A DNA stretch of 64,000 nucleotides from Halichondria panicea (GCF_963675165.1 NC_087379.1:7160339-7224338); one strand, 5' to 3'; shown: positions 54,501 through 59,562, numbered from the stretch's first letter. Made by a program: numbers and translations. The notes: generated from the letters alone by a model not told the origin.

Positions 54501-57500
54501 GGTACAATGATGCTTGGATGGTGGGTATGCCCGGCATGTCCTCGGGGAGATAAGCTGATTGGTAGATAGAGTCTGAGAGGGGGGCATCGTCCACAGGAGG
54601 TATGGGCGTAGTAGTCTCATTAGCGTCGTCTTCTGTAGCACTCATGGCACTGAGACAAGAGATTACGGTCTGTACCTAATTATAGGAATTAAAAAGAGGG
54701 TAATAATTGCTGGGAGTAATATTCAAATACTTCCCACCTTCTCCTCATCCATGTTGAACTTGAGGGAGGGCAGACTGGCAGCGAGACTAGTGATGGGCGC
54801 TAGACTCCCGGGAACTGGGTGTACAGCTCTGTGAGGGGGCAGGGCATCTATCGGCATTTGTTAACAGTAATAAGCTTACCTCTGTATCTGGAACAATAGC
54901 GTGAACTTGTCGAGGAGGTGCATTGAACTGTGACCTGTTCGTATGGCTTCTTTCCACTTTCCGCCGGCCTTGCCCACGAGCACTTGAAGATCAGATAATC
55001 GCAATAGGTAGCGCTCATACGGGTCAGTCTGCCTCCGTCTGACATCTGATTGGTTCATCTGAGGGAGTGGGTGTGGCTCACTGTCGGTAAATTCTTCCTC
55101 ACTGGGTGGAGAAGAGGGCGGAGTTTGGAACAAGTCATCATCTGTAAGGACGAATATTTAAATCAATAAATTAATATTGAAATGCGTTTGTTTTTTTACT
55201 CACCGTCTTCGTCGTCGTCTCCACTAAAGTGAGGCTCCACCCCCAACTCATCAGACGACCAATCAGATACATTTCCCAGCGTCACATGACCAAGATCAAG
55301 CACAACCTAAAACAAAATAATACACGTATTTCAACACAATTCTTCAAAACCACTGTTGTTATGACTATCCCACCAGAGAAGAGTCCGGGTTGTTGAAGTC
55401 CTCAGGCAGAATAATACGAGGGGCAGAGATGTCCATCTTGATAGTCACTACACTGCGCCCACTCGTCTATGAAGAAGGGAGGGCAACATACACAAATAAA
55501 AAATAAACTAAGACGTTAGCACGAAAGTGTACATCTCACAGCATTACAATGACAACAAGCTACATAGATCTGTGAAGATGAGTGGAGGGGCCAATAAAAC
55601 AGACACAAAACAAAGTACGAGAGAGTACATTAATTTTTGCTAACATTAAATTGATTATAACTGCAAATTCATTGGCTGCTACATGACATTGACGGTATAT
55701 GCCACGCCCCCTCACCGTGGCGTCTCCCTCGAGAATGTCCTCTAGTTTATTCCTGAGTCCGGCCGTCGTCTGGTCTTGTATCTGCTGACTCAGCATGACC
55801 ACTGTGCCACGCCCTCCATGGGGGGTGGTCAGGAAGTGCTTGAGGCGACTAATCGTGGCAGGGTTGTACACTATGTCCAGCGGTTTGGACTGTACATGAA
55901 CTCTGCACATAACACGAGATTTAGTACCTCAAGTCTACCACACTCACATGAAATTAAATTTTGGACCAGAAAGCAATCGCTGATATAAGCACACTATAAA
56001 TGTAGCACTATCAAACAGCTACTAAATGCATATTTTAGTTTTGAAATTGGACATTCCTAACAGAAGTTATGGCCTCTCAAAGTACATAGGTTTAGTCACA
56101 ACAAGCAAATGCACACTCACTGGTAGTGTTTGGCGTGGTTGAGTTCCTCGGCAACCAGTTTGAGCTCAAACAGGGCGGAGGAGGTGGGTGTGGCATCCAG
56201 GGGGTCCAGTACTGTATACTGTCGCTGTAGTAATGGTGTCCTATCACCACTCACCTAGAGAGGCAACAAACAACAAGAAGATGAGAGGTTACAATTAATA
56301 GTCTATTCAGCAAAACGATGTCTCTGTAATAAGGACAATACTCACTGCTAACACACACCACACACACACACCCACGCATACTCACACACACCCACACCAC
56401 ACCCACACACACCTCGCCTCCCTTTGGGTTCACAAGTACAGGGAACAGAGACTCCGGGTCAGTGTGGTCTTGCACTGATAGACTACCCAGGGAGAGGTCC
56501 AGCATGGCGTAGCGTAGCCGAGGCCTCAAGTCAACAGAGCAGCAGAGTGAAGAGAAACCGAGCTCCAGTAGCGGCTCCGGACCAAAGAAAGAGATGGTGG
56601 GCGGAGTGGGCGTTGTGAGTAGTTTTAGTGATCCTCCGGAGAGTGTGAATGAGAGAGTAAGGAAAATTCGATCTCGCACAAAAACTGTGTCTTCAGTTTC
56701 GTAGCCTAGTTCGTTCATCAGTTCATCTTCTTCTGATAGGCTGATGGTGTCGGTGTCGTCGTTGCCTCCCTCCTCTGTGTCCGAGGGTGGTGGGTGTGGC
56801 TGTTGACCCCACCCCGGAAACCACCTCTGGAGAATGCCCTGATTGGACGCTTCTGCCGCCAGCTTCATCTTGACAGCCTGCAGGGGGAGTATGAGATGGC
56901 ATAATTAAAATAAAGTGTATACACGATATAAGGTAGGTGGTATATAGCAACAAGACAAAGAATGTTAAAATCTGGTGAGAAGTGAACATACTGAGGTGTT
57001 CGGTTGTCTACACTTCTACTTTTTAAGCACATCAACCTGACTACAAAACTAAAACAGTGGCAACATGCACACGCACGCACACACACACATGCATGTTTCC
57101 AATGTGTAACCGTTACACACCTGCACAAGACCTTGCTGCTTCTTGACCCTAGCCATTGCAACCTTCCTCAGTACTGCAAGGTGTTCATAGCTAAGCTCCG
57201 CCTCTATTGACTTCATCTCCTCCTTTGTCTCCTCCGACAAGACCTCCTGCGTCAAATGCTGCACGTAAGCAGACACATACACGACATTCTGACGGGCCCT
57301 CTCTAGAGCAAAATCTTTAGATTGAGTTTTGTTCCTTTGTCGAATCCTCTCAAGGGCAGTCTCTATAGCAAACCACCACCACTCTCGAGCATTTCCTGCC
57401 ACGCCCACTAACGGACGTCGGCGTTGAAACCTCCGCGCACGAACTCTTAATCCAAAAGCCTCAGAAACTCGAACCAATGCTTCGTATTGTGTGTCTGACA

Positions 57501-59562
57501 ACTGTACTGGGATCTCGTCCAGTTTAATGTCTAGATGTACCCGTGGGCCATCGCTGATTTTGAGTGGTGTTTTAGAGCAGTTTCTTGTGAGTTTTGCTTG
57601 CCCGCTCACGGGTTTAACGAGGCATTGACAGGTGGGCGTGACTCCGAGGAGGGTGCTGGCCGTCATAGGATCTTGCTGAGTTAGCACTGAGCCATGTTTC
57701 ACCAGCATGGAGTCCTGTGTGTGTGTGAGAGGGGGACCTGTCTTAGCTTAAAGCAATCATGATGCTAATGTACAAGCAAGGGCTTCTCTTTACAAGCTTG
57801 TAACATGCATGGTACATCTACATTACTTTGAATAGACATAAGCTTGTATTGATAACAAGGGTCCAGACAAACAATTTTCCACAGAACATACATACACCCA
57901 CCCACACTCACCACCTACACACACACACTCCTCACCACCCACACACACACACACACACTCACCACCAAGGCCTGTCCCTCCAGCTCTCCAAACAGCTCAG
58001 AATCAGAGTAGACGGTGAAGTCCTTCAGGTCCACTAGTTTAAACGCCTTCTCCTCTCCAGACACAAACCGAGGCTCCTGCACACACACACACACAATGTT
58101 ATCAGTCTCCTATAGAACACTATCAGTACAGCAACCACAACTACAAAATAATGACACTCCACAATCCCCTGGTACTTACTCTTTTACAGAAAGGATTGCT
58201 CAAAACACAAAAAGTTCACAACATTGCACATCAAAAAAATACAGTCTGTGCATACATGCACACATTCATTCATACCCAGTCCTCATCAGTTGACTGTGCT
58301 GAGATGTTGTTGAGTAGAACCCCCACAGTGAATGGCCCCCCAGGGAGAGGCTCCTCATAGCGGATGTGAACGTCATTCACTATTATCTAGGAAAAGAATA
58401 AATTAATTATAGTACTTAACAGATAGAGTTACAATAATTATACAACTAGCTATAGTTGTTTGTGTAACTAGGAACCACCACCTTAACAACACACCTGCAG
58501 GTTAGCGATGACGTTGGAGGGCAATGAGACAGAGAGTGGGGACAAAAACCACCAACTCCCCTTGTTCGTTTGTTGCTCTGTTTTCCATTCTTTCTCTAGT
58601 TTAGCTAGTAGTGCTTGTTTGACTGTCTCCTTTCGAGCAGCTTCCTCCTCTTCATTGTATGCCCCCGGCTGTGTTGGCCCAGCAACTATGTACAGCTGGT
58701 CAATCTGTACAACCCACGGCTGACTCTTGATGAAACTCACTGGGATCTGCAGCTTCAGTTTGCCAATGTAGCCTGTACACGATAATACTGTGATGAATAT
58801 CAGCATTGAAAATAAACAATAGTTCTGTAATTTGCAATTCAACACAGTGATCCTATTGATCTCACCACTACACTATACAGATCCATTATCCAGCCCTTGA
58901 GGCCAACCACCATCAATGCACCACTGAACAATTGGGAACCTACCAAGAACAGTAAGGATAGTAGCTAGGGGACCAACTATGGATTATAGCCCATGGTCCA
59001 AAGGTGAAAAATGCCAAATTATGGCCCCAACCAAATTTTGGACTTTTAAACACATCATTTGAAAGGTCCATTCTGTTAAAAGATGTTCAACAACCTCCCC
59101 CCTCCTCCACACACAGTGTGTGGTAGAGGACTACACACTGTACTCACCTGACTTGATGTCCACTGGTAGCTTTAGTTTCTTGAGAGCGTCTTTCTTTAGT
59201 GGCAGCTTCTCCAGCTCCACCGCTCCTGTGATGTCATACAGCATCATCACAACAGTTCAGAATGGCCCCAGTGTAGTAGTAGTGTACCCTTACCAGTACA
59301 CACACACACACTCATACACATCATCTTCGCACCATAAAATTTAACAATGGTCGGGGTAATTAATAATAATGGATTTATAACTAGTGTAACCTCGTCGACC
59401 ATTTATTGTACTATGTGGGGGGTCGTCCATGGTAACTCAGGACGTCTCACCCGTCTCAACCACACCTTTGAGCAGTCCGATGGAGAGCTGATCCGTGACC
59501 ACGTTACCCACGTACTCTGCAACATACGTGTTGAGAAACCATGCTGCTAGTCTCTCCAACAT
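3834..59562 (-). CDS. VPS13D: VPS13D, bridge-like lipid transfer protein, complete gene
   Basis: Fifty-four exons (coordinates in the two block entries) code for about 4,455 residues, against about 4,390 in human. VPS13 proteins form a long hydrophobic groove that moves lipids between membranes. VPS13D links the ER to mitochondria and peroxisomes. Seen here in order: N-terminal chorein start ([17 protein letters not shown]), repeating-groove segments, a UBA domain near residues 2726-2799 (the feature that sets D apart from A-C), the VAB adaptor-binding region, a QxW ricin-like insert (TQLWRM, CQSWRF), the amphipathic ATG2-like helices ([11 protein letters not shown]) and a C-terminal PH-like domain. 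The gene is split by a 31.1-kb intron that carries other genes. All junctions keep phase except the one after the UBA exon, which is off by one base. The start ATG is at 59560-59562 and the stop TAA at 3834-3836. Confidence 0.93.
4099..4482 (-). other. VPS13D intron without recognised content
   Basis: A 384-bp AT-rich intron between the second- and third-last exons. No repeat, RNA or open frame of interest was seen. Confidence 0.4.
4740..5380. repeat. Foldback repeat family A in a VPS13D intron
   Basis: The 858-bp intron 4662-5519 contains several alternating-orientation copies of a segment around TTTCTAAGCTTTCAGAAAAT and its complement, followed by AAATGATGTGTTT and TCCAAAATT. The same segments recur at about 16870-17230 and 58970-59095, so it is a dispersed element with palindromic arms. 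A G-run near 4987-5000 lies inside. It is probably a non-autonomous transposon remnant. Confidence 0.6.
6280..6440. repeat. Dispersed repeat family B, copy 1
   Basis: The segment with GTAGCACTACCAAACAGCTA, AAATGCATACTTTAG and CCTAACTCAAGTTATGGA recurs at 53385-53700 and 55955-56090, all in VPS13D introns. It ends with AGCCAGTCCTACGCTTTTTT-like sequence, also seen near family A. No coding capacity. Confidence 0.6.
7815..8059. repeat. 23-bp tandem repeat touching a VPS13D splice donor
   Basis: About ten head-to-tail copies of the 23-bp unit GTAGCTATCATACCTACATG+CAT, one unit with an altered centre (GTAGGTATGATACC). On the minus strand the array begins at the donor of exon 46 (exon end 8060), so the donor GTACGTACATGCATG is itself part of the repeat-like sequence. 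It fills about half of the 464-bp intron. Confidence 0.85.
11717..12039 (-). other. VPS13D intron without recognised content
   Basis: AT-rich 323 bp, with no distinct element seen. The 313-bp intron 10797-11109 is likewise plain, apart from a segment at about 10866-10935 (AAGGCCTCC...GCGGCCTGGG) resembling the GGCCTGGAATCGAGGCT foldback found in the array. Confidence 0.4.
12932..13148. mobile_element. MITE-like foldback element in VPS13D intron
   Basis: Both ends carry inverted copies of a segment reading TAGAAATTTCTACGGCCC at the left and its near-complement GGGCCGCAGAAATTTCTA at the right. Internal direct copies of CGCAGAAATATTATCCGCA are present. No coding sequence. The layout (about 215 bp, terminal inverted repeats) fits a non-autonomous DNA transposon. 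Confidence 0.65.
14736..14957 (-). other. VPS13D: VPS13D UBA exon with an unresolved donor
   Basis: The exon encodes the ubiquitin-associated domain ([19 protein letters not shown], then [10 protein letters not shown]) followed by an acidic serine-rich tail. The only nearby GT donor (GTAAAT, at 14735) leaves one extra base relative to the next exon at 14456, which must start in phase 0. A missed micro-exon in 14457-14735, a non-canonical donor or a one-base error would each explain this. Confidence 0.6.
16870..17235. repeat. Foldback repeat family A, second copy
   Basis: Contains GATTTTCTGAAAGCTTAGAA followed by TATATATAGCCCACGCTTTT and then a reverse-type segment (ACCAGAAAATCATCAAACAG). It occupies most of the 578-bp intron 16828-17405 of VPS13D. 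Confidence 0.55.
18861..19268 (+). repeat. 204-bp tandem duplication upstream of the first array gene
   Basis: TGCACAATCTCAACACATGT starts at 18861 and again at 19065. The two copies stay nearly identical, through ACAAGGTTCCTATGGTAACG and CACACACACTTCACAGGGCT, to about 19268. A third, partial version of the CACACACCTCCA...AAAGGGCT part follows to about 19345. It holds the same GGTTCCTATGGTAAC core found upstream of later copies. Confidence 0.8.
19517..19550 (+). promoter_or_regulatory. TATA and leader module, copy 1
   Basis: ATAAAAA at 19517-19523 is followed by GGCTGAGCCGAGACACACAG and GCTCAGT, 74 bp upstream of the ATG. The same order recurs before the other copies. Confidence 0.7.
19591..20249 (+). 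CDS. Array copy 1: secreted C4-type domain protein, short form, intact
   Basis: Exon 1 (19591-19645) encodes a signal peptide ([18 protein letters not shown]). A 53-nt GT-AG intron ends in CCATTGCCTCAG. Exon 2 (19699-20249) completes 201 residues. Exon 2 is the C-terminal non-collagenous domain of sponge short-chain collagen C4 proteins: [64 protein letters not shown] and a VLTCTVCT end. It has ten cysteines. No Gly-X-Y repeat is present, so it is a free-standing domain. Splicing at the nearer TATACAG would meet an in-frame stop at once, which selects the CCTCAG acceptor. The protein is probably extracellular; its role is unknown. Confidence 0.8.
20250..20984 (+). other. Spacer between array copies 1 and 2
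   Basis: It begins with a 3' segment (ATGAACACTGGCTGTAGCAC, then AACATTAAGGATGGTATATA) that is repeated after copy 2. It ends with two imperfect copies of a CTACTCATCCTAG-GAATTGATGATTAATTAGAA unit. No gene was seen. Confidence 0.6.
20985..21018 (+). promoter_or_regulatory. TATA and leader module, copy 2
   Basis: ATAAAAA, then GGTTGAACAGAGACACACAG and ACTCAGT, 83 bp before the ATG. Confidence 0.7.
21068..21731 (+). CDS. Array copy 2: short form, intact and most diverged
   Basis: Exon 1 (21068-21131) encodes [21 protein letters not shown]. Exon 2 (21190-21731) completes a 201-residue protein. It is the most divergent intact copy: [47 protein letters not shown] and [19 protein letters not shown] replace the usual block, and the end is VLACVVCTY. 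The cysteine positions are kept. The divergence with a fully open frame suggests an older copy under selection rather than a decaying one. Confidence 0.8.
22065..22269. mobile_element. MITE-like element (ACCGTATAGCGGGTAA ends)
   Basis: Left end TACCGTATAGCGGGTAATG and right end AATTACCCGCTATACGGTA are inverted repeats about 200 bp apart. Inner arms GTGGGGTAAAA and TTTTACCCCAC also pair. No coding sequence. The same element recurs at 24323-24542 and, degraded, at 49486-49665. Confidence 0.75.
22722..23386 (+). pseudogene. Array copy 3: short form with an in-frame nonsense codon
   Basis: Exon 1 is 22722-22785 ([21 protein letters not shown]) and exon 2 begins at 22842. The frame runs normally until TAA at 23258-23260, after VDQAQN, where other copies have the serine of QVSL. 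Downstream the same frame stays open to the expected end (TGA at 23384-23386) with SGIECPPYD-like sequence. So a single substitution-type lesion, not a frameshift, truncates about 42 residues including four cysteines. It could be a recent pseudogene, a polymorphism or a read error. Confidence 0.7.
24287..24325 (+). pseudogene. Exon-1 relic cut off by a MITE
   Basis: The usual leader (CTGAAACCAAAAG, then ATCATGAAGTTCTT) is present but one base of the exon is missing, and the homology stops at GGTGTCAC where the element at 24323-24542 begins. No intron or exon 2 follows, so only the front of a gene copy remains. Confidence 0.7.
24323..24542. mobile_element. MITE-like element inserted in an exon-1 relic
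   Basis: The right end AAAATTACCCGCTATACGGT is identical in style to the copy at 22065-22269. The left end TACCGTATAC is interrupted by a short TATATA run before GAGGGTAATTTTCGTGAGGT. About 220 bp, with no open frame. Confidence 0.7.
24681..24758. repeat. Small foldback element (GACTCGATTCAAGGCC ends)
   Basis: Left end GACTCGATTCAAGGCC and right end GGCCTGGAATCGAGGCT form inverted repeats about 78 bp apart. Further copies are at 26155-26222 and 46811-46888. No coding capacity. Confidence 0.65.
24827..24860 (+). promoter_or_regulatory. TATA and leader module, copy 4
   Basis: ATAAAAA, then GGTTGAGCCGAGACACATAA and ACTCAGT, 89 bp before the ATG. Confidence 0.7.
24916..25586 (+). CDS. Array copy 4: short form, intact
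   Basis: Exon 1 (24916-24979) encodes [22 protein letters not shown] 56-nt intron follows, and exon 2 (25036-25586) completes 204 residues. The backbone is typical ([60 protein letters not shown]). The first variable window reads [13 protein letters not shown] and the second [10 protein letters not shown]. It is the last intact short-form copy before the array switches to long-form exon 1. Confidence 0.8.
26155..26222. repeat. Small foldback element, second copy
   Basis: Starts ACTCGATTCAATATTGTGG and ends GCGGCCTGGAATCGAGGCT; related to 24681-24758. It lies about 140 bp upstream of copy 5. Confidence 0.55.
26367..27043 (+). pseudogene. Array copy 5: short form with several frameshifts
   Basis: Exon 1 (26367-26430) and the acceptor before 26490 are intact. 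A one-base loss after TYTSHV (near 26680) breaks the frame. A two-base gain in GAGTACTATACGGC (near 26836) and further changes in the VDKAQVSL region (GGAAAAACTCACGTCTCAGT) follow. Protein homology can be traced in shifting frames to TAA at 27041-27043. This is a decayed copy. Confidence 0.85.
27656..28336 (+). pseudogene. Array copy 6: short form broken by a 4-bp insertion
   Basis: Exon 1 (27656-27719) encodes [21 protein letters not shown], with donor GTAATA instead of GTAAG. Exon 2 starts at 27776. After the TCTGGTACA codons, four extra bases (TGCA, about 27843-27848) shift the frame and lead to a stop. Downstream of the insertion the original frame is open and typical from YTGRMAG to CTVCTN at 28336. 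Except for the insertion and the weaker donor the copy would be functional. Confidence 0.8.
28825..29726 (+). pseudogene. Array copy 7: long form with lost start codon
   Basis: The sequence at the expected start is ATCATAAAGTTG, where other copies have ATCATGAAGTTC, so the initiator is ATA (28825-28827). Everything after it is open: long exon 1 to 29119, a 56-nt intron and exon 2 at 29176-29726. The next in-frame ATG (MVPANN) lies beyond the hydrophobic core, so a protein starting there would lack a signal peptide. The variable windows read [12 protein letters not shown] and [10 protein letters not shown]. It is the first copy from the left with the long exon 1. A very recent loss or a non-ATG start are both possible. 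Confidence 0.65.
30058..30124 (+). promoter_or_regulatory. Conserved upstream block (CAAGGTTCCTAC...GTGAAGTA), representative
   Basis: A roughly 67-bp block runs from CAAGGTTCCTAC through TGACAACCTTCCTACATGAT and CTACAACACCAGTGAAGTA. It occurs about 230-350 bp before most copies: around 23768, 24610, 25916, 27366, 28543, 31613, 32939, 34483, 36005, 38772, 40257, 41803, 43150 and 45109, with weaker forms near 46730 and 48161. It is retained before both intact and broken genes. It could be an enhancer-type element or simply part of the duplicating unit. Confidence 0.6.
30257..30290 (+). promoter_or_regulatory. TATA and leader module, copy 8
   Basis: TATAAAA at 30257-30263, then GGTTGAGCTGAGACACACAG and ACTCAGC, 94 bp before the ATG. 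Confidence 0.7.
30351..31254 (+). CDS. Array copy 8: long form, intact
   Basis: Exon 1 (30351-30645, 98 codons plus one base) encodes a signal peptide followed by about 77 residues starting [18 protein letters not shown], with [20 protein letters not shown] and ending [10 protein letters not shown] do not recognise this segment; it is mostly helical-looking and has two cysteines. After a 58-nt intron, exon 2 (30704-31254) adds the C4-type domain, giving 281 residues. Variable windows read [12 protein letters not shown] and [10 protein letters not shown]. The short form has the same CAAG at the exon junction, so the extra segment lies precisely between signal core and junction. Confidence 0.82.
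31858..32600 (+). pseudogene. Array copy 9: long form lacking intron and the front of exon 2
   Basis: Exon 1 is open to GITISCA, then runs straight into CTATAATCAAAAAGG, which in other copies lies about 90 bp inside exon 2. The deletion removed the splice donor, the intron and the TYTRWGH region. A four-base GTAC duplication (32297-32304, GTACGTAC) causes a second shift in the HNVPCAVC region. Homology resumes to the usual end at 32600. The same two lesions occur in copy 15. Confidence 0.88.
33228..34139 (+). pseudogene. Array copy 10: long form with a 4-bp insertion in exon 1
   Basis: Exon 1 starts normally ([20 protein letters not shown]). It has an extra CATG at 33431-33434 (GGCTGCATGTGACACC against GGCTGTGACACC elsewhere), producing a TGA at once. 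The intron carries another extra CATG at 33538-33541. Exon 2 (33589-34139) is fully open, with variable windows [12 protein letters not shown] and [10 protein letters not shown]. One cysteine of the CAVC motif is changed (NVPGAVC), which may reflect relaxed constraint. Confidence 0.82.
34697..34731 (+). promoter_or_regulatory. TATA and leader module, copy 11
   Basis: CATAAAA, then GGGTTGAGATGAGACACACA and GACTCAGT, 69 bp before the ATG. The leader is about 25 bp shorter than in copy 8. Confidence 0.7.
34766..35671 (+). CDS. Array copy 11: long form, intact
   Basis: Exon 1 (34766-35060) and exon 2 (35121-35671) encode 281 residues; the intron is 60 nt with acceptor ATTGCCTCAG. The extra N-terminal segment is almost identical to copy 8 (GCDTVSSTV instead of [17 protein letters not shown]). 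Variable windows read [12 protein letters not shown] and [10 protein letters not shown]. The unit including flanks is nearly the same as that of copy 12, so these two are a recent tandem pair. Confidence 0.82.
36292..37183 (+). pseudogene. Array copy 12: long form with a 10-bp deletion
   Basis: Exon 1 (36292-36586) is open, with donor GTATGA in place of GTAAGA. Exon 2 starts at 36643. About ten bases (GAGTACGTTT in sisters) are missing after CGTCAACGCACT (near 37033), which shifts the frame and removes the VCVDK cysteine and the C-terminal domain end. Sequence homology continues to TAA at 37181-37183. Confidence 0.83.
37184..38771. repeat. Foreign insertion region in the array, no gene recognised
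   Basis: After the usual 3' flank the homology to other spacers stops near 37480 and returns near 38745. Inside are: a 12-bp perfect inverted repeat GGCTCAGTAGTG / CACTACTGAGCC (37524-37584) enclosing a GC-rich loop; a direct repeat GGCTCCAGGTTCTGCATGGA (37810-37860); a repeated CTACTTTAGTGACCCTGTTC (37897-37962); a degenerate roughly 130-bp tandem pair with AAGAAGCTTTAACA and GCATCCAGGTGAGTAGA (about 38045-38300); and a CAAA run (38320-38342) before CCCGTGGCCGCCCACGCGCG. The layout suggests nested transposon or SINE-like remnants. Confidence 0.55.
39026..39923 (+). pseudogene. Array copy 13: long form with two offsetting frameshifts
   Basis: Exon 1 is 39026-39320; the intron is only 52 nt and of a distinct type (GTAAGACATTGTGCTTGC). 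Exon 2 begins at 39373. A one-base gain in the TATTTTTTTTCAAAAAAAGG run (about 39474-39487) shifts the frame and gives a stop. A one-base loss in TACGGCTTCTACAG (about 39721) restores the frame for the C-terminal part to TAA at 39921-39923. Exon 1 and the odd intron are nearly identical to those of copy 16. Confidence 0.83.
40461..40493 (+). promoter_or_regulatory. TATA and leader module, copy 14
   Basis: TATAAAA, then GGTTGAGCTGAGACACACAG and ACTCAG, 87 bp before the ATG; nearly identical to that of copy 8. Confidence 0.7.
40548..41449 (+). CDS. Array copy 14: long form, intact
   Basis: Exon 1 (40548-40842), a 56-nt intron and exon 2 (40899-41449) give 281 residues. The front reads [20 protein letters not shown] and the long segment ends [14 protein letters not shown]. 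Variable windows read [12 protein letters not shown] and [10 protein letters not shown]. The domain core has small replacements ([27 protein letters not shown]). Its flanks match copy 8, so it is the left member of a duplicated block. Confidence 0.82.
42055..42797 (+). pseudogene. Array copy 15: duplicate of pseudogene copy 9
   Basis: It shares with copy 9 the exon-1/exon-2 deletion junction (TGTGCACTATAATC) and the GTACGTAC duplication (42494-42501). The start is ATGGAGTTC (MEFF). The upstream TATA site is altered to CACATACAACAATTGGC, so promoter function is probably also lost. The stop is TGA at 42795-42797. Confidence 0.88.
43441..44815 (+). pseudogene. Array copy 16: chimeric, with two exon-2 bodies
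   Basis: The start matches copy 10 up to CCTCTTG, then GTCACAGTTTTCCTCTTG (43488-43505) repeats the preceding 18 bp and the sequence continues as in copy 13, including its unusual 52-nt intron. The repeat shifts the signal-peptide frame into a TGA. The first exon 2 (from about 43806) runs to VSLYGSQ and then at about 44240 joins the intron tail and acceptor of another exon 2 (CCCTCCATTGCCTCAG), so two domain bodies lie in tandem. The second body has a one-base loss (ACTAACCCGAGTAC, near 44413). It is a recombination product of at least three sources. Confidence 0.85.
45305..45339 (+). promoter_or_regulatory. TATA and leader module, copy 17
   Basis: TATAAAA, then GGGTTGAGCTGAGACACACA and GACTCAGTG, 91 bp before the ATG. 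Confidence 0.7.
45396..46019 (+). CDS. Array copy 17: intact single-exon form made by an exon fusion
   Basis: A single open frame of 207 residues: [20 protein letters not shown], then VPA joined directly to [15 protein letters not shown] and the complete C4-type domain to VLTCTVCTY. Compared with long-form sisters, the sequence passes from GTCCCAGCC of exon 1 to TCAGGCGTTCTC at the exon-2 border. The rest of exon 1 and the whole intron are gone, with GCC as shared junction bases. The reading frame survives, so a secreted domain without the extra segment or any need for splicing is predicted. Variable windows read [12 protein letters not shown] and [10 protein letters not shown]. Confidence 0.8.
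   Translation: MKFFIVQTIAVTVFLLTNRTVPASGVLSGGVTYTRWGHNACPSVSGTKMLYTGRMSGVFYNRKGGGANFLCLPNNPEYHTLNTNAPPYYSTIYGTEYQRPISGSQDHNVPCAVCHATTRAAKVMIPAKTSCPPHWTREYYGYLQSDNNANNRQRTEFVCVDKAQVSLAGSHANIDGALLYHVRAACHGIQCPPYDTNQVLTCTVCTY
46140..46570 (+). pseudogene. Relic of an exon-2 3' end, interrupted
   Basis: At about 46158 a fragment (GTGAACAAAGCTCAACTCTC, then TTTATGGATCACATACAAAT) matches the [15 protein letters not shown] region. After about 46230 unrelated sequence intervenes. At about 46490 homology returns with GGGGATACAGTGCACTCCAT and ends at ATGTACCAACTAAACATACA. The intervening roughly 250 bp looks like an insertion but has no clear terminal repeats. Confidence 0.7.
46811..46888. repeat. Small foldback element, third copy
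   Basis: GACTCGATTCAAAGG at the left and CGGCCTGGAATCGAGGCT at the right, about 78 bp; related to 24681-24758. Confidence 0.6.
47021..47718 (+). pseudogene. Array copy 19: intermediate exon 1 and an in-frame nonsense codon
   Basis: Exon 1 (47021-47105) encodes [20 protein letters not shown] then TNSISCAAG. This has the TN start and ISCAAG end of the long form with the middle missing. Exon 2 starts at 47162. The codon CAA of FYNQKGG is TAA here (47272-47274), truncating after about 66 residues. The frame is otherwise open to VLTCSVCTK (stop 47716-47718). The first variable window is longer and proline-rich ([14 protein letters not shown]). Numbering treats the relic at 46140 as copy 18. Confidence 0.75.
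48538..49229 (+). pseudogene. Array copy 20: short form with a one-base loss
   Basis: Exon 1 (48538-48601) encodes [21 protein letters not shown]. Exon 2 starts at 48656. It has an unusual insertion after HTACPIV ([19 protein letters not shown]). The frame breaks at GCTAAATGATG (near 48970), where sisters have GCTAAAATGATG, one A more. The following frame from 48972 encodes the rest to CTVCTN at 49229. A homopolymer loss is also a common assembly error, so the copy could be intact in reality. It lies at the far right with a leader like those of the left-hand short-form genes (GGTTGAACTGAGACACAG). Confidence 0.65.
49230..49718. other. Right edge of the giant intron with a decayed MITE
   Basis: From about 49486 (ATCGTATATAGCGGGTAG) to 49665 (ATTTTACCCCACA) the sequence matches the elements at 22065 and 24323, but the right terminal repeat is lost. 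The VPS13D donor follows at 49718. Confidence 0.6.
49719..59562 (-). CDS. VPS13D: VPS13D exons 1-20 (residues about 1-2105)
   Basis: Exons: 59562-59466, 59225-59148, 58772-58495, 58386-58276, 58076-57963, 57714-57121, 56877-56413, 56254-56115, 55902-55716, 55466-55374, 55306-55204, 55141-54880, 54828-54738, 54675-54303, 54243-53737, 53327-53191, 52980-51127, 50980-50376, 50186-50142, 49899-49719. Phases agree at every join. Conserved VPS13D blocks include [14 protein letters not shown] and [10 protein letters not shown] (chorein), [38 protein letters not shown], and [14 protein letters not shown] just before the short exon [14 protein letters not shown] and YGRPDP. An acidic stretch followed by DLFQTPPSS near residue 759 sits where human VPS13D has its phospho-FFAT motif for VAP binding. 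Exon 17 (1,854 bp) is by far the longest. The last exon ends in TTG before the donor GTAAGT of the giant intron. Confidence 0.92.
50187..50375. repeat. CA-rich microsatellite
   Basis: An interrupted ACACAC/GCAGCACACA tract fills most of the intron between VPS13D exons 18 and 19. Similar shorter CA tracts occur near 56345-56410, 57070-57090, 57890-57960 and 58080-58095. Confidence 0.85.
53385..53700. repeat. Dispersed repeat family B, two adjacent partial copies
   Basis: Two partial copies in tandem in the 409-bp intron 53328-53736. Each has TAGCACTACCAAACAGCTAC or its variant AAATAGCTAC, followed by TAAATGCAT. A CCCACGCTTTTTTCAAG segment lies between them. Confidence 0.6.
55955..56090. repeat. 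Dispersed repeat family B, third copy
   Basis: In the 212-bp intron between exons 8 and 9. It shares AGCAATCGCTGATATAAGCA, TATCAAACAGCTACTAAATG and ATTGGACATTCCTAAC with the other copies. Confidence 0.6.
58773..59147 (-). other. VPS13D intron 2 with a family A fragment
   Basis: The 375-bp intron holds a fragment (about 58970-59095) sharing ACATCATTTGAAAGGTC and the GGATTATAGCCCATGGTC-type segment with the repeat at 4740-5380. No open frame is supported. Confidence 0.5.
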
